DNA from: Vibrio ruber DSM 16370
Lineage (GTDB): Bacteria > Pseudomonadota > Gammaproteobacteria > Enterobacterales > Vibrionaceae
Reading direction: 5' to 3'
Length of the DNA: 64,000 nt
NCBI RefSeq assembly: GCF_900163965.1
Contig: NZ_FULE01000014.1
Location: 186,001 to 250,000 of the forward strand
Each line of letters starts with the position of its first letter. Position 1 is the first letter of the stretch. Positions 9,499-18,136 of this stretch are shown piece by piece. The notes below the pieces were generated by a model that saw only the letters and a program-made list of their open reading frames with translations, was not told the DNA's origin and did not search any database. Both the position numbers and the translations under genes were made by a program.

Positions 9499-11097
9499 TC
9501 AACTCTTAGGTTGGGGTCGGCTCGGATCAAGCAACAACAAATAGCGACTCAGTGAATGTTGGGTGTTGTCATGTGTGTCCAGACTCCCTAACAGCGCCAC
9601 GGTGTTCTCTACCGGGTTCCAGTAGGGCTGATCCTGCAAGGCAGTTGCGACATCATCTCCGGGCCGGAGCACCTGATAACTGACCGCACCAAATTTTTGC
9701 TGGAACTTGTTCGCCAGATTGACACTGGCAAAATAACTGGCACCGAACGTATAGAGCTTAGCCACAGTCAACGATGATGTATTCTCAGACGAAGGATTGA
9801 AGGCAATATCGGCGGCCATCGCATTTGCCAGCGCCCCGCCAAAACCGTGTCCGATGAGATACAGTGACTTCTCTGCCCTTGTTTTGTCCGATAACAGTGT
9901 CTGAAGATAAGTCTTAATTTTCGACACCAGAGATGCTTCACCTTTACTTGGTGGGGTGTAAAGAACCTCATGAACCCCAGCGGTAATGATGTCGCTGTAA
10001 GGGGTGGTGGCAGTGGTGCTGTACGCATCCATCATCAAGAATTCCTGATAGGTCAGACTGCCTCTGAAAGCCAGCATCAGCGTATTGCTGGTTTCAAAAA
10101 CCGCTGCAATATAAGGCGATTCACCCAGATCAAATGAATAAATCAGGCTCGGTGGGTTTGGGTTATCCGGGTTCTGTGCCTGCCGATACAACTGGGCGAC
10201 TAACTCGCCCAGATTAAAAGCCAGAGTCTGACTAAATCCAGCGGGCGGATTCGGGATCACGGTGGCGGTTGCCGGGAAGGTTTTCGGCGAGCCGCCCAAC
10301 GCTGCCAGATAAAAATTCGTATCCCGAACTTGCCAGGGAGTGTCATACGGCTTAGGGACTGAGGCCGGAACATATACCACCTCACCAAGTGGGGAGAATG
10401 TCTCCGCTGCCGGCAAAGAGGTGGGCACATCAGTCACGGGCCGGTCAGGAAAAGGATCGACGGTCAAAACCAGCGAACCGGCCCGGAAATTATATGCCCC
10501 CGTGACAGTCTGGTTGTAATAGGTGGCAAATGTGCTGTTGGCAAAATTCCCCGTGCTGAACACATAACTGCTTGGTTGGGTGCTCCAAGGGAGCAGCTGT
10601 TGCTCCGGGCCCTTGTGTTCCGGCCGGAAATCCAGCGCCACAATCTGCGCTAAAGGCCCACCCAATCCCATGCCGGTGATATAGAAAGGTTTGCCGGCCG
10701 CTCCGGTATTTTCTAAAGATGTTAATAACTGCCAGACCACCGGCCGCAGCCAGACATAGGCTGAGGTGTACATTGAAAAAATGACTGCATCTTCAGGGGC
10801 TGAACCTGCCACCGCCTCAGGCAAACCATCTTTCGCCTTAGGCTCAAATCCAGCCGTGTACATCCCTAACATATGAGACCACGGCACCCCAATGGACAAA
10901 CAAGCGACCACCTCGTCTCCTACATTGCCAAAGGCAAGTAATACCTGAATCTTACCTAAAGAAGAGGTAAACACAGTTTTGGTGGTGAGCGTCTTCCAAG
11001 TTGCCGGTAAACTGGGAACGGTACTTAAGCCGGATTCAACCGTAACACCCGCCAGTTGAACCATGATTTGTTCGTATGACTGCTGTTTTGTACTCAT
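9499..11097 (-). CDS. tandem class-3-lipase-like protein with both nucleophile serines replaced
   Basis: This 532-residue protein starts at ATG 11097, chosen over an upstream in-frame codon because AGGAGG lies just before it. It contains two alpha/beta-hydrolase-like halves. The second half has the class 3 lipase features: LAFRGSLTYQEF (about residues 342-353, the FRG oxyanion segment), the elbow IGHGFGGALA (about 415-424), YTFGASYF, RPGDDVATAL with the expected acid, and a His near 514. The first half has the matching elbow ITGMGLGGPLA (about 140-150) and a TVDPFPDRPVTD acid-type segment. In lipases the elbow reads G-x-S-x-G; here both read G-x-G-x-G, so the nucleophile is glycine in both halves. 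This predicts a non-catalytic, perhaps binding or scaffold protein. No signal peptide is visible. It lies immediately upstream of the giant DUF6603 gene. Confidence 0.8.
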   Translation of the reverse strand: MSTKQQSYEQIMVQLAGVTVESGLSTVPSLPATWKTLTTKTVFTSSLGKIQVLLAFGNVGDEVVACLSIGVPWSHMLGMYTAGFEPKAKDGLPEAVAGSAPEDAVIFSMYTSAYVWLRPVVWQLLTSLENTGAAGKPFYITGMGLGGPLAQIVALDFRPEHKGPEQQLLPWSTQPSSYVFSTGNFANSTFATYYNQTVTGAYNFRAGSLVLTVDPFPDRPVTDVPTSLPAAETFSPLGEVVYVPASVPKPYDTPWQVRDTNFYLAALGGSPKTFPATATVIPNPPAGFSQTLAFNLGELVAQLYRQAQNPDNPNPPSLIYSFDLGESPYIAAVFETSNTLMLAFRGSLTYQEFLMMDAYSTTATTPYSDIITAGVHEVLYTPPSKGEASLVSKIKTYLQTLLSDKTRAEKSLYLIGHGFGGALANAMAADIAFNPSSENTSSLTVAKLYTFGASYFASVNLANKFQQKFGAVSYQVLRPGDDVATALQDQPYWNPVENTVALLGSLDTHDNTQHSLSRYLLLLDPSRPQPKS

Positions 11098-11345
11098 GCC
11101 TGCCTCCTTCGATGCAAGGCGTTCTGTTGCCGGAATAGTCAGCAACAGCCTGAGGTCAGACAGGTGTGATATGGCTGTTCGTCCAGTACAGCTTTATTCG
11201 TACTTTTTATTCGGTACGGTCAGCCGACCCGGAAAGAGGCTGATAACACCTATCAGTAAAAGCGTGAGAGGAAAATCACGGTGCAGTGTGCCTCAACCTC
11301 ACACAGTACGGTTGGCACACCACTCCAAGGCACACTCTCAGTTAG

Positions 11346-11385
11346 TAGTTATTGCTGGGAATCGGTTAGTTATTGCTGGGAATCG
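11346..11385. repeat. two 19-bp direct repeats (21-bp period) at the end of the collagen-like gene
   Basis: The 19-base unit TAGTTATTGCTGGGAATCG occurs twice with a 21-base period. On the minus strand it encodes the last residues AIPSNN and the stop, followed by a second copy of the same coding sequence after the stop. It looks like a recent local duplication that shifted or re-created the stop codon. Confidence 0.8.
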
Positions 11386-12559
11386 CTTTGATCACTCCGG
11401 GTGCACCGGGTTTACCCGGTGCGCCGCCTTTACCGGGATCCCCGGATGTATGGCCTTTTCCTGGCGCCCCACCACTGCCTTGCTCGCCACCATTGGTGGT
11501 ACTATAGGTTGGTTCAATTGAAGGTTTAGGTTGGCTCTTATCGTAATAAAAATAGATCTGCGCCCCATTGCCACCATTGCCACCGTTACCACCCGCGCCG
11601 CCACTACCGCCATCGCCTTCAGAACCGCTTTTGGCATCCGGGCAAGGGCCCGGATTATGACCCGCCTCACCACCTTTGCCACCATTACCACCGGCCCCTC
11701 CATTACCACCGGCCTGACCTTCCTGTGCACCGGAATGGATGCTGATATTGCCGGACGCCCTGTTAATCATGCAGTACAAAATCGGGCCATGGGCTCCGTG
11801 CGTACCGTTGTCACCGGGAGCACCATTCCCGCCATTGCCCCCTTTCCCCCCATTACCCGGGGCAGTTTTGCAGTGGCTGGCACATTTGGCCCCCGGACTA
11901 CCCTGCTGACCCTGATGGCCATCATTGCCCGCTTTCCCGTTGGCGGCTTTTACTGGGTTCAGTGTCGGCATCGACAGATTAATCGTGTACGAACCACTGG
12001 GTTGCGATCCTTGCTGGTTTAGGTTCTGGCAGTTTAGGTAAGCCTGCCCGGATGATTTCACTTGTCCGCCAGCTTCGATAGTGAGGGTGCCAAAATTGGT
12101 GGTGGTACCATTGCCCAATTCAAGGATTTCACCGCTTTTAACCGTATGGTCTGTCATGGCAAAGGCGGCCAGTGTCATCGGGAATTCATACTCCTGAAGT
12201 AACGCCAGATCACTGTCTGCGACTTTGCCCGTTTCCCCTGCAACACCACAATGCAACGCAGCTCTCAATTGCTGCCTGTGAGCGGCGGTCAGCCCCGTTT
12301 TCACTTCAGCAAGATCAAGTGCCGGAGGATAATTCAGATGTGAGTCATCGTCTGTCTTCGGCAATGAGACAAGCGCTTTCAGCTCAGCGAGGTTGGCAAC
12401 AGTAATCATTTTCGGAGGGACGGACGAGACTTGAGGATCTTTAGAAAATGTAATCTTTTGAGGTGTGTGTGCCGGTAATTGAGACAAACTTTCAGCAGTA
12501 AAACCAAAGCGTCGATTATTGGCATCAAAATCCATTTGCTGTTGTTTTGATAATTGCAT
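11366..12559 (-). CDS. collagen-like glycine-rich protein, 397 aa
   Basis: Start ATG 12559 is preceded by AGGAACGTATT, a reasonable ribosome site. Residues 1-135 are mixed and have no signal peptide. Residues about 140-200 read like short beta strands (GTLTIEAGGQVKSSG). Three Gly-X-Y-like blocks follow at about 208-258, 280-332 and 358-388, rich in GGNGGNG and GAPGKGG. They are separated by two short strand-forming segments (ILYCMINRASGNISIHSG and AQIYFYYDKSQ). Six cysteines (about 104, 177, 226, 230, 263, 306) could crosslink or bind metal. Bacterial collagen-like repeats usually form trimers or stalks on surfaces, phage tails or spores; here the role is unknown. It sits between the CheD-like gene and the lipase-like gene on the same strand, with 139 and about 270 bases of flanking spacer. 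Confidence 0.75.
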   Translation of the reverse strand: MQLSKQQQMDFDANNRRFGFTAESLSQLPAHTPQKITFSKDPQVSSVPPKMITVANLAELKALVSLPKTDDDSHLNYPPALDLAEVKTGLTAAHRQQLRAALHCGVAGETGKVADSDLALLQEYEFPMTLAAFAMTDHTVKSGEILELGNGTTTNFGTLTIEAGGQVKSSGQAYLNCQNLNQQGSQPSGSYTINLSMPTLNPVKAANGKAGNDGHQGQQGSPGAKCASHCKTAPGNGGKGGNGGNGAPGDNGTHGAHGPILYCMINRASGNISIHSGAQEGQAGGNGGAGGNGGKGGEAGHNPGPCPDAKSGSEGDGGSGGAGGNGGNGGNGAQIYFYYDKSQPKPSIEPTYSTTNGGEQGSGGAPGKGHTSGDPGKGGAPGKPGAPGVIKAIPSNN

Positions 12560-12698
12560 AATACGTTCCTGATATTATTTCATTTCAATCAACAGCAAAT
12601 AATTCACATAAAACATAGATTATTTATGATTAATATTTTCCATGAGTAACGATGAATTATCATTCACCGTGTTGAACAGTATTTTTGATAAAGCCAGT

Positions 12699-13106
12699 TT
12701 AATAAGTTAATTCAACCTTACCGCTCTCAATTTCACCACCATAGTTCCCATCTGCTAATTGGTATTCGTGAGTCGGTTGGATCAATTTTTTGAGTTCAGC
12801 ATAGCCTGCTTTGGTTCGGTCATCGCTCTCCCACAGGCTCAGGCAGCCGATGAGTAACACATCGCTACTATCATAATTTTCAGTTGTTAAACAGTTTTTT
12901 ACAGTTTGTGCTGCCGTCTTATCAAACCATTCTTCATCTTTAGACATCATCACCAGATGGATCCCGATAACTTCAGACTTATCCTTTTTCTTGGCAAGAA
13001 TTCCGATGCAAGAAGTGAATGCCGTAAACTGCACTTTACCGGCACTGCTATATTCTTGCTCTTTAATTTTCATCACATCACTGGTCTCAGTTAATGTATA
13101 TGACAT
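12699..13106 (-). CDS. small protein with a CheD-like Cys-His pattern, 135 aa
   Basis: Start ATG 13106 has GAGGAAG eight bases upstream. I do not recognise the family with confidence. The segment from about residue 26 to 53 reads QFTAFTSCIGILAK...VIGIHLVMM. It places Cys33 and His50 seventeen residues apart within two hydrophobic strands, the same spacing and context as the catalytic Cys27 and His44 of Thermotoga CheD, a glutamine deamidase fold shared with CNF-type toxins. A Thr (Thr28) lies five residues before the Cys, close to the CheD Thr. The rest (about 70-135) is a mixed alpha/beta tail. It is the first gene of the four-gene minus-strand accessory block and is AT-richer than the genes downstream. 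It could be a deamidase effector or simply share the fold. Confidence 0.6.
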   Translation of the reverse strand: MSYTLTETSDVMKIKEQEYSSAGKVQFTAFTSCIGILAKKKDKSEVIGIHLVMMSKDEEWFDKTAAQTVKNCLTTENYDSSDVLLIGCLSLWESDDRTKAGYAELKKLIQPTHEYQLADGNYGGEIESGKVELTY

Positions 13107-13629
13107 GAGAGCTTCCTCATTTCAGCTGGTCTAAAAATACATAAGGCATATTACTAAACATAAATAACCATGGATCACTAATATTTAAAGTCACTAATAT
13201 TTAAATTAATGTAAATTTATTGCAATCCCATGGTTAAATATTAGGCAATTACACTTGTATTGCAAGTATGCGTTATTCATTTTTGAATAAATTTATTTAA
13301 TAGATTAAATAGTCAATTAAACTAACTGTAAATTATAAGAATTCATATTGAATAGAAAAATTCACCAATGGAATCCGTTGCAGCTACCGTATGGGGATTG
13401 ATATTGTTCGAAGGACTAAGACAAGGTCATGATTGGTGTCATCGAGCACGTCTTTGATAAGTTCAAAACCAAAGATCACCATGAAGTGGTATTAAATTAT
13501 CTGGCCTGAATCCATCACGAAAAATCAACAGCCCCTAGCCTCATGCCAGCAATACTATGCTGGCATTCCTTTGAGCACAACCAATTATATTCACTCCAAT
13601 TAGCCTGACACCGTATTCAATATTTACCT
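13107..13629. other. AT-rich spacer without a convincing gene
   Basis: This 520-base stretch is strongly AT-rich up to about 13340, then shifts to a more coding-like composition (about 13370-13510). There, short plus-strand frames read MESVAATVWGLILFEGLRQ and, in another frame, MIGVIEHVFDKFKTKDHHE, each soon stopped. This may be a decayed gene or mobile-element fragment that I cannot identify. A perfect hairpin with arms TGCCAGCA and TGCTGGCA lies at about 13542-13563. The promoter for the minus-strand accessory block probably lies in the left AT-rich part. Confidence 0.5.
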
Positions 13630-14430
13630 TCAAATGCGAGAGGCCACACTGGTATCAAACTTAAACAAACGAGCCGGGTTTTCATCAAGTATTGAATCAA
13701 GGCACTGGTGATTGGTCCATTGTGCTAATTGCGTTAAACAATTTTGATAGCTGCGGCCCGCTTCATGTTGTGTCCACGGATAATCACTCCCCCACACTAA
13801 TCGGTCAGGCCTGTGATTGAGTAAGGCAGTTGCTAAAGGAATGGGCGCTGCCGCAAACCGATATTCCCCTGATAATTTCACCCACAGTTTTCCGCTGTTC
13901 AGGTGGTTAAGAACTGCCTGAAAACCGGCTGAACGATTAGAATCAGGGCGACCGAAATGATCGACGACGACTGTAACACCTGTTTGCATGAGCGCAGGTA
14001 ATAACTCGACCCAGTGATCATTGTGAGACTGGATTTCAAGATGACAGTCAAACTTGTTCAGCAATTGAATTAAATGCCGGTGCTCTTGTACCAGTTGCTC
14101 GCCAGAGACAGCAGAACCAATGATATTCAGCCGGACACCGGTCACACCTTTTGCCACCATTTGTGAAAGATCAGCTTCTTGAATGTTTCGGTCTACCACA
14201 ACCACCCCTCTGAATATTTCGGGGTTGCATTCCAGCTGCTGTAACAAATAACGATTATCGGTACCGAGAAAACTAGGTTGCACCAATACGGCACGGTTCA
14301 CACCTGCCGCATTCATCTGTGCCAATAAATCCTCAGAACTGCGTGAATAAGCTGGCGTATAACGGCGCACTGGGGTGAGCGGACACTTATCACTCCACAC
14401 ATGGGTATGAGAATCAATCACCAGACTCAT
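13630..14430 (-). CDS. amidohydrolase family 2 (LigI-type lactonase) protein
   Basis: This 266-residue TIM-barrel protein begins VIDSHTHVWSD, the His-x-His metal/substrate motif of the amidohydrolase family related to 2-pyrone-4,6-dicarboxylate hydrolase and fuconolactonase (COG3618). Later hallmarks are GVTGVRLNIIGS, a central CHLEIQSHNDHW, VVDHFGRPD and, near the end, RLVWGSDYPWTQHE, whose Asp is the usual catalytic base. Length is normal for the family. It is divergent from a HutC-type regulator and a TRAP transporter, separated by 114 bases, so it probably hydrolyses a lactone or related ring compound derived from the transported acid. The substrate cannot be read from sequence. Confidence 0.85.
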   Translation of the reverse strand: MSLVIDSHTHVWSDKCPLTPVRRYTPAYSRSSEDLLAQMNAAGVNRAVLVQPSFLGTDNRYLLQQLECNPEIFRGVVVVDRNIQEADLSQMVAKGVTGVRLNIIGSAVSGEQLVQEHRHLIQLLNKFDCHLEIQSHNDHWVELLPALMQTGVTVVVDHFGRPDSNRSAGFQAVLNHLNSGKLWVKLSGEYRFAAAPIPLATALLNHRPDRLVWGSDYPWTQHEAGRSYQNCLTQLAQWTNHQCLDSILDENPARLFKFDTSVASRI

Positions 14431-14544
14431 TCTTGGTTCACCTCACAAAAATTAAAATAACTAATACAAGTCCTATAGAGGAGTATATCTTTATGTGAAA
14501 TTTATGTAAACTAAATGTAATGTGAAAGAATAAAAGTAATCGAT
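14431..14544. promoter_or_regulatory. divergent promoter region between amidohydrolase and GntR genes
   Basis: This AT-rich 114-base spacer must carry promoters for both the amidohydrolase (leftward) and the regulator-TRAP operon (rightward). It contains the related half-sites ATGTGAAATTTATGTAAA and AATGTAATGTGAAAG, which could be operator half-sites for the adjacent GntR protein. I see no perfect palindrome, so the operator is not assigned. Confidence 0.4.
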
Positions 14545-15273
14545 ATGAGTGTTTCTCTAGATACAAGACTGGCGCGCTACCTACAAATCAGTGACCAATT
14601 GCACCAGCGTATTCTCAATGGCGAGTGGCAGCCGGGCGATGCAATTCCGGCTGAATCGCAGTTATCTACTGAATATGGTGTGGCTCTAGGCACCATGCGT
14701 AAGGCCATTCAACAACTGATGAAAAACGGCCTGCTGGAACGCCGTCACGGTGTCGGAACCTTTGTGCGCCGCGCGGATTTCAATATGTCGCTGTTCCGGT
14801 TTTTCAGGTTTAGTGACGACAGTGGCGAACGCATTATTCCGGAAGGGAAAATTCTGGATATACAGAAAGTGAAACCCTGCACCGAAATTGCCGCCAAGCT
14901 TCGTCTGCCCCCGGATAGTTCCGCAGTGCATATCAATCGTTTACGTATTTGGAAAGGCAATCCGGTCCTCATCGAAGATATCTGGCTTCCCCTGCCAAAA
15001 TTTGAGCCACTTCTGGCAATTTCTCCGACAGAATTTCCAAATTTACTGTATCCGTTTTACGAAACCTTGTGTGGCGCTGCCATTGTGTCAGCAAAAGAAG
15101 AACTGATGGTTGAAAAGGTCAGTACCGAAAATGCACAAGCATTGGGCTTGCAGGCCGGTGAACCGGTCATCGTCATAGAACGAACGACTGTCGATATTTC
15201 GGGTAATACCGTTGAATGGCGTAGCAGCCGAGGAGCGGCAGAAAAATTCCGCTATCAAATCAATATATTTTAA
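14545..15273 (+). CDS. GntR-family transcriptional regulator, HutC subfamily
   Basis: 242 residues. The N-terminal winged helix-turn-helix (about 10-75) includes RILNGEWQPGDAIPAESQLS and ends with the typical RRHGVGTFVRR wing. The C-terminal UTRA effector domain (about 95-240) includes SSAVHINRLRIWKGNPVLIED and ends VIERTTVDISGNTVEWRSSR. Such proteins repress neighbouring catabolic and transport genes until a small ligand binds the UTRA domain. It starts the same-strand run with the TRAP genes (22 bases to the binding-protein gene) and is divergent from the amidohydrolase, so it most likely controls both sides. Confidence 0.9.
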   Translation: MSVSLDTRLARYLQISDQLHQRILNGEWQPGDAIPAESQLSTEYGVALGTMRKAIQQLMKNGLLERRHGVGTFVRRADFNMSLFRFFRFSDDSGERIIPEGKILDIQKVKPCTEIAAKLRLPPDSSAVHINRLRIWKGNPVLIEDIWLPLPKFEPLLAISPTEFPNLLYPFYETLCGAAIVSAKEELMVEKVSTENAQALGLQAGEPVIVIERTTVDISGNTVEWRSSRGAAEKFRYQINIF

Positions 15274-15294
15274 CGAGAACGTAAGAGGTCACCT

Positions 15295-16260
15295 ATGAAA
15301 CTGAATCATTTTCTGGTTGGAACAGCAACGATTGTTGCCTCCTTTTCCGTAGCCGCGAATCCTGTCGAAGTTCGTATTGCCAGCCACGTATCAGCGTTAT
15401 CGCCTTTGTATCAACAAAGTCAACTGTTTGCCAGTGAAGTAGAAAAGCGTCTTCCCGGTCAGTTTGAATTTAAACTTTATCCCTCAGGGCAACTAGGAAC
15501 AGAGAAAGCATTAATCACCAATGTCAAAGCAGGGGCGATTGAAATGATTAGTGTGGCCTCTGGCGTACTGAAACTGGATAAGAAGTTAGGCATTTTTGAT
15601 TTACCATGGCTATTTGACAGCCGTGAACACGTTGAAAGAGCAATGAGAGGCCCGTTGGGTCAGGCTGTTGAACAGCGTATTGAAGACAAAGCAGGCGTCA
15701 AAGTGCTCGGCATCTATGAGAACGGCTTCCGTCATATCCTGAATTCAGTCCGTGCCATAAAAACACCGAGTGATCTGAAAGGGCTGAAAATTCGAGTCTC
15801 GGGCGGAAAGCTGCGTCAGGACGTGTTCCGGAAGATCGGAGCAACGCCTCAAAGTGTGGCATGGAAAGAAACATTTACAGCGTTGCAGACTCACGTTGTT
15901 GATGGTGCAGAAGCAGCAACATATGGCTTCTATGAGCAAAAGCAATATGAAGTGGCAGGCTACTTCAGCGAAACAAGTCATGTCTATACTCCAAGTTTTC
16001 TGATTGCATCGAAAAACTTTTGGAACAGCCTGACCGACGAGCAACGCAAAGTGTTTGCAGAAGTCGGTCACGATATTACTCAACAAACCTATGCTGATGC
16101 GGCAGCGCTGGAGCAAAAATATCTGAATGAGATGGGTAAGCTCACCAAAATTAACAAAGTTGATTTGACTCCATTCAAGCAAGCAACAACGTCTACCCGT
16201 GCAAAGTATGAAAAGAAATTTGGCAGTGACTGGCTGAATTTGATCGAACAAGCCCGGTAA
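15295..16260 (+). CDS. dctP: TRAP transporter substrate-binding protein (DctP family)
   Basis: 321 residues with a signal peptide (about 1-21, ending SVAAN) for export to the periplasm. Family features are LYPSGQLGTEK (about 61-71), the segment LKGLKIRVSGG (about 161-171) carrying the conserved substrate-carboxylate arginine at about residue 167, and FTALQTHVVDGAEA. TRAP binding proteins bind organic acids and hand them to the membrane subunits encoded by the next two genes. The ligand is not predictable here; the nearby amidohydrolase hints at a lactone or ring-cleavage acid. The name is generic for the family. Confidence 0.92.
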   Translation: MKLNHFLVGTATIVASFSVAANPVEVRIASHVSALSPLYQQSQLFASEVEKRLPGQFEFKLYPSGQLGTEKALITNVKAGAIEMISVASGVLKLDKKLGIFDLPWLFDSREHVERAMRGPLGQAVEQRIEDKAGVKVLGIYENGFRHILNSVRAIKTPSDLKGLKIRVSGGKLRQDVFRKIGATPQSVAWKETFTALQTHVVDGAEAATYGFYEQKQYEVAGYFSETSHVYTPSFLIASKNFWNSLTDEQRKVFAEVGHDITQQTYADAAALEQKYLNEMGKLTKINKVDLTPFKQATTSTRAKYEKKFGSDWLNLIEQAR

Positions 16261-16275
16261 CAGAGGAAAAATACG

Positions 16276-16806
16276 ATGTTCATGCGGATCTTAGATCGGG
16301 TGACGGCGTTGGTTGCCGGGATAACCCTGATCGCCTCAACCCTGCTCATTATTATCAATGTAGCCAATCGCTACCTTGTTCAAGGGGGGCTATACAAACT
16401 GGCTGAGCATCATATTTTGCCCGGTTTGTACCAATTTTTTGACCAATATTTGTCTCCGCTCAGTGCTATGGCGGATGAAGTACCGGGTCTGTTGCTGGTC
16501 TGGGTTGCATTTTTGGGCGCTTATCTTGCGATGCGTGACGGAGGCCATATCGCCTTTGACATGTTGTTGGACAAACTGCCACAAAAGGCTCGTCAAAAGC
16601 TCACACTCCTTAGCGATCTCCTTGTCGGTGCGTTTTTGGTCATGCTGTTTTATCAAGCATGCCGAATGATTATGGTGGACGGCACGACAGAAATTGAAAC
16701 GGCTGAAATCGGTCAAGGGTGGTTTATGTCGGTATTGGTCATTTTCTCAGTCCTCATGCTGATTGCCACAGCTGACCAAATAATCAAAAAAATGAAGGAG
16801 TATTAA
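16276..16806 (+). CDS. dctQ: TRAP transporter small membrane subunit (DctQ family)
   Basis: 176 residues with about four transmembrane helices: one near 8-28, a second around 65-85, a third around 108-125 and a fourth near 145-165. AYLAMRDGGHIAFD is the conserved DctQ segment between helices. It is longer than some DctQ proteins because of an insert after helix 1 (about 38-62). An AGAGGAAA ribosome site precedes the start. It overlaps nothing and is followed after two bases by the large subunit, with which it forms the sodium-driven membrane part. Confidence 0.9.
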   Translation: MFMRILDRVTALVAGITLIASTLLIIINVANRYLVQGGLYKLAEHHILPGLYQFFDQYLSPLSAMADEVPGLLLVWVAFLGAYLAMRDGGHIAFDMLLDKLPQKARQKLTLLSDLLVGAFLVMLFYQACRMIMVDGTTEIETAEIGQGWFMSVLVIFSVLMLIATADQIIKKMKEY

Positions 16807-16808
16807 AC

Positions 16809-18068
16809 ATGATATGGGTTGTGTTGGGCATCCTTTGTCTTTTGATTATGGCTGGCGTGCCAGTTGGTTTCACGCTGATGATTACTGCGACAATCTGTAT
16901 GCTGATGACTGGCATCGATTTAATCATGGTTCCGATTCAGATGTTCTCCGGAACGAATAGTGTCGTGCTACTGGCCATCCCGTTGTTTATTTTTATGGGA
17001 GAGTTGATGGGCGCAACATCAATATCCGAACGGATCATTAATCTGGCATCTTCGATGGTAGGCTGGATGCGAGGTGGTCTGGGCCACATCAACGTGTTGA
17101 CATCGATGTTCATGGCTGAAATGAGCGGTTCCGCAGTTGCCGATGCAGCGGTGATGAGCAAGGTTTTTGTGCCACAAATGGAGCGCAAAGGCTTTCCGAA
17201 GGAGTTTGCTGCGGCGGTGACCGCGACCAGTGCGACGCTGGGCATTATTATTCCACCGTCTATCCCGATGGTGCTATATGGCGTCACATCAAATCAATCA
17301 ATCAAAGATCTGTTCATTGCCGGGATTGTACCGGGCATTATTCTTGGTCTGGCATTTATGGTGGTGATCTATATTTTCGCCTATAAGGAAAATCACCCGG
17401 TAGACTCAGCATTTCGATTCTCTCACCTTGTGGCAGCATTTACCGCAGCTATCGTGCCATTAATGATTCCGGTTATTGTGGTCGGAGGCCTCATCATGGG
17501 GTTGGTAACCCCCACAGAAGCAGCGGCTGTAGGCGTGATTGCAGCATTGTTTTTCGGAACCATCCTCAAAAACGATCTGACTTGGAAAAAATTAGGCACC
17601 ATCATTAACGCAACCGTGAAACAAACTTCGCTGGTTATGATGATCATTGCAGGTTCAGCAGTCCTTGGACAGTTTTTGGCGAATGAGCAGTTACCTCAGC
17701 TCATCGCTAAATCAATCGGTTCAGTCAGTGATGAGCCTTGGGTATTGCTGCTAGTGATCAATGTCTTCCTGCTGTTGTTAGGCATGGTGTTACACGCCTC
17801 TGCGGCAATCATTGTGGTTGTACCGATGTTATTGCCTTTGGCGCATCAAATCGGTGTCGATCCGATACACTTCGGTGTAATTGTCTGTCTGAATCTGGGG
17901 ATCGGTCAGCAAACACCGCCGGTTGCATCAGTTTTGCTGGCAGTTTGTTCAACCACAGGAATCAAAGTCAATGAAGTGATGCGGTATGGTAAGTGGTTCA
18001 TTCTGGCGATGTTTGTCACCTTAATGATTGTCTCGTTTGTGCCTGCTACGGCACTATGGTTTCGTTAA
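16809..18068 (+). CDS. dctM: TRAP transporter large membrane subunit (DctM family)
   Basis: 419 residues, the usual length, with about 12 hydrophobic segments. Family features are VLLAIPLFIFMGELMG (about 52-67), AEMSGSAVADAAVMSKVFVPQM, SATLGIIIPPSIPMVLYG and, near the end, GVIVCLNLGIGQQTPPVASV. This subunit carries the sodium-coupled transport path. It is the last gene of the regulator-dctPQM run and is followed by a bidirectional terminator. Confidence 0.93.
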   Translation: MIWVVLGILCLLIMAGVPVGFTLMITATICMLMTGIDLIMVPIQMFSGTNSVVLLAIPLFIFMGELMGATSISERIINLASSMVGWMRGGLGHINVLTSMFMAEMSGSAVADAAVMSKVFVPQMERKGFPKEFAAAVTATSATLGIIIPPSIPMVLYGVTSNQSIKDLFIAGIVPGIILGLAFMVVIYIFAYKENHPVDSAFRFSHLVAAFTAAIVPLMIPVIVVGGLIMGLVTPTEAAAVGVIAALFFGTILKNDLTWKKLGTIINATVKQTSLVMMIIAGSAVLGQFLANEQLPQLIAKSIGSVSDEPWVLLLVINVFLLLLGMVLHASAAIIVVVPMLLPLAHQIGVDPIHFGVIVCLNLGIGQQTPPVASVLLAVCSTTGIKVNEVMRYGKWFILAMFVTLMIVSFVPATALWFR

Positions 18069-18136
18069 TACGGTTTCGCTAAACTGAAACGAGAGACAGC
18101 TTCTCAGGTCGATTAAATTATTCGGCTTTCGTTTAT

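Noticed and set aside
11531..12022. Plus-strand frame of 163 codons rich in Thr and Ala
   Set aside because: It is the complement of the Gly-rich repeats of the collagen-like gene.
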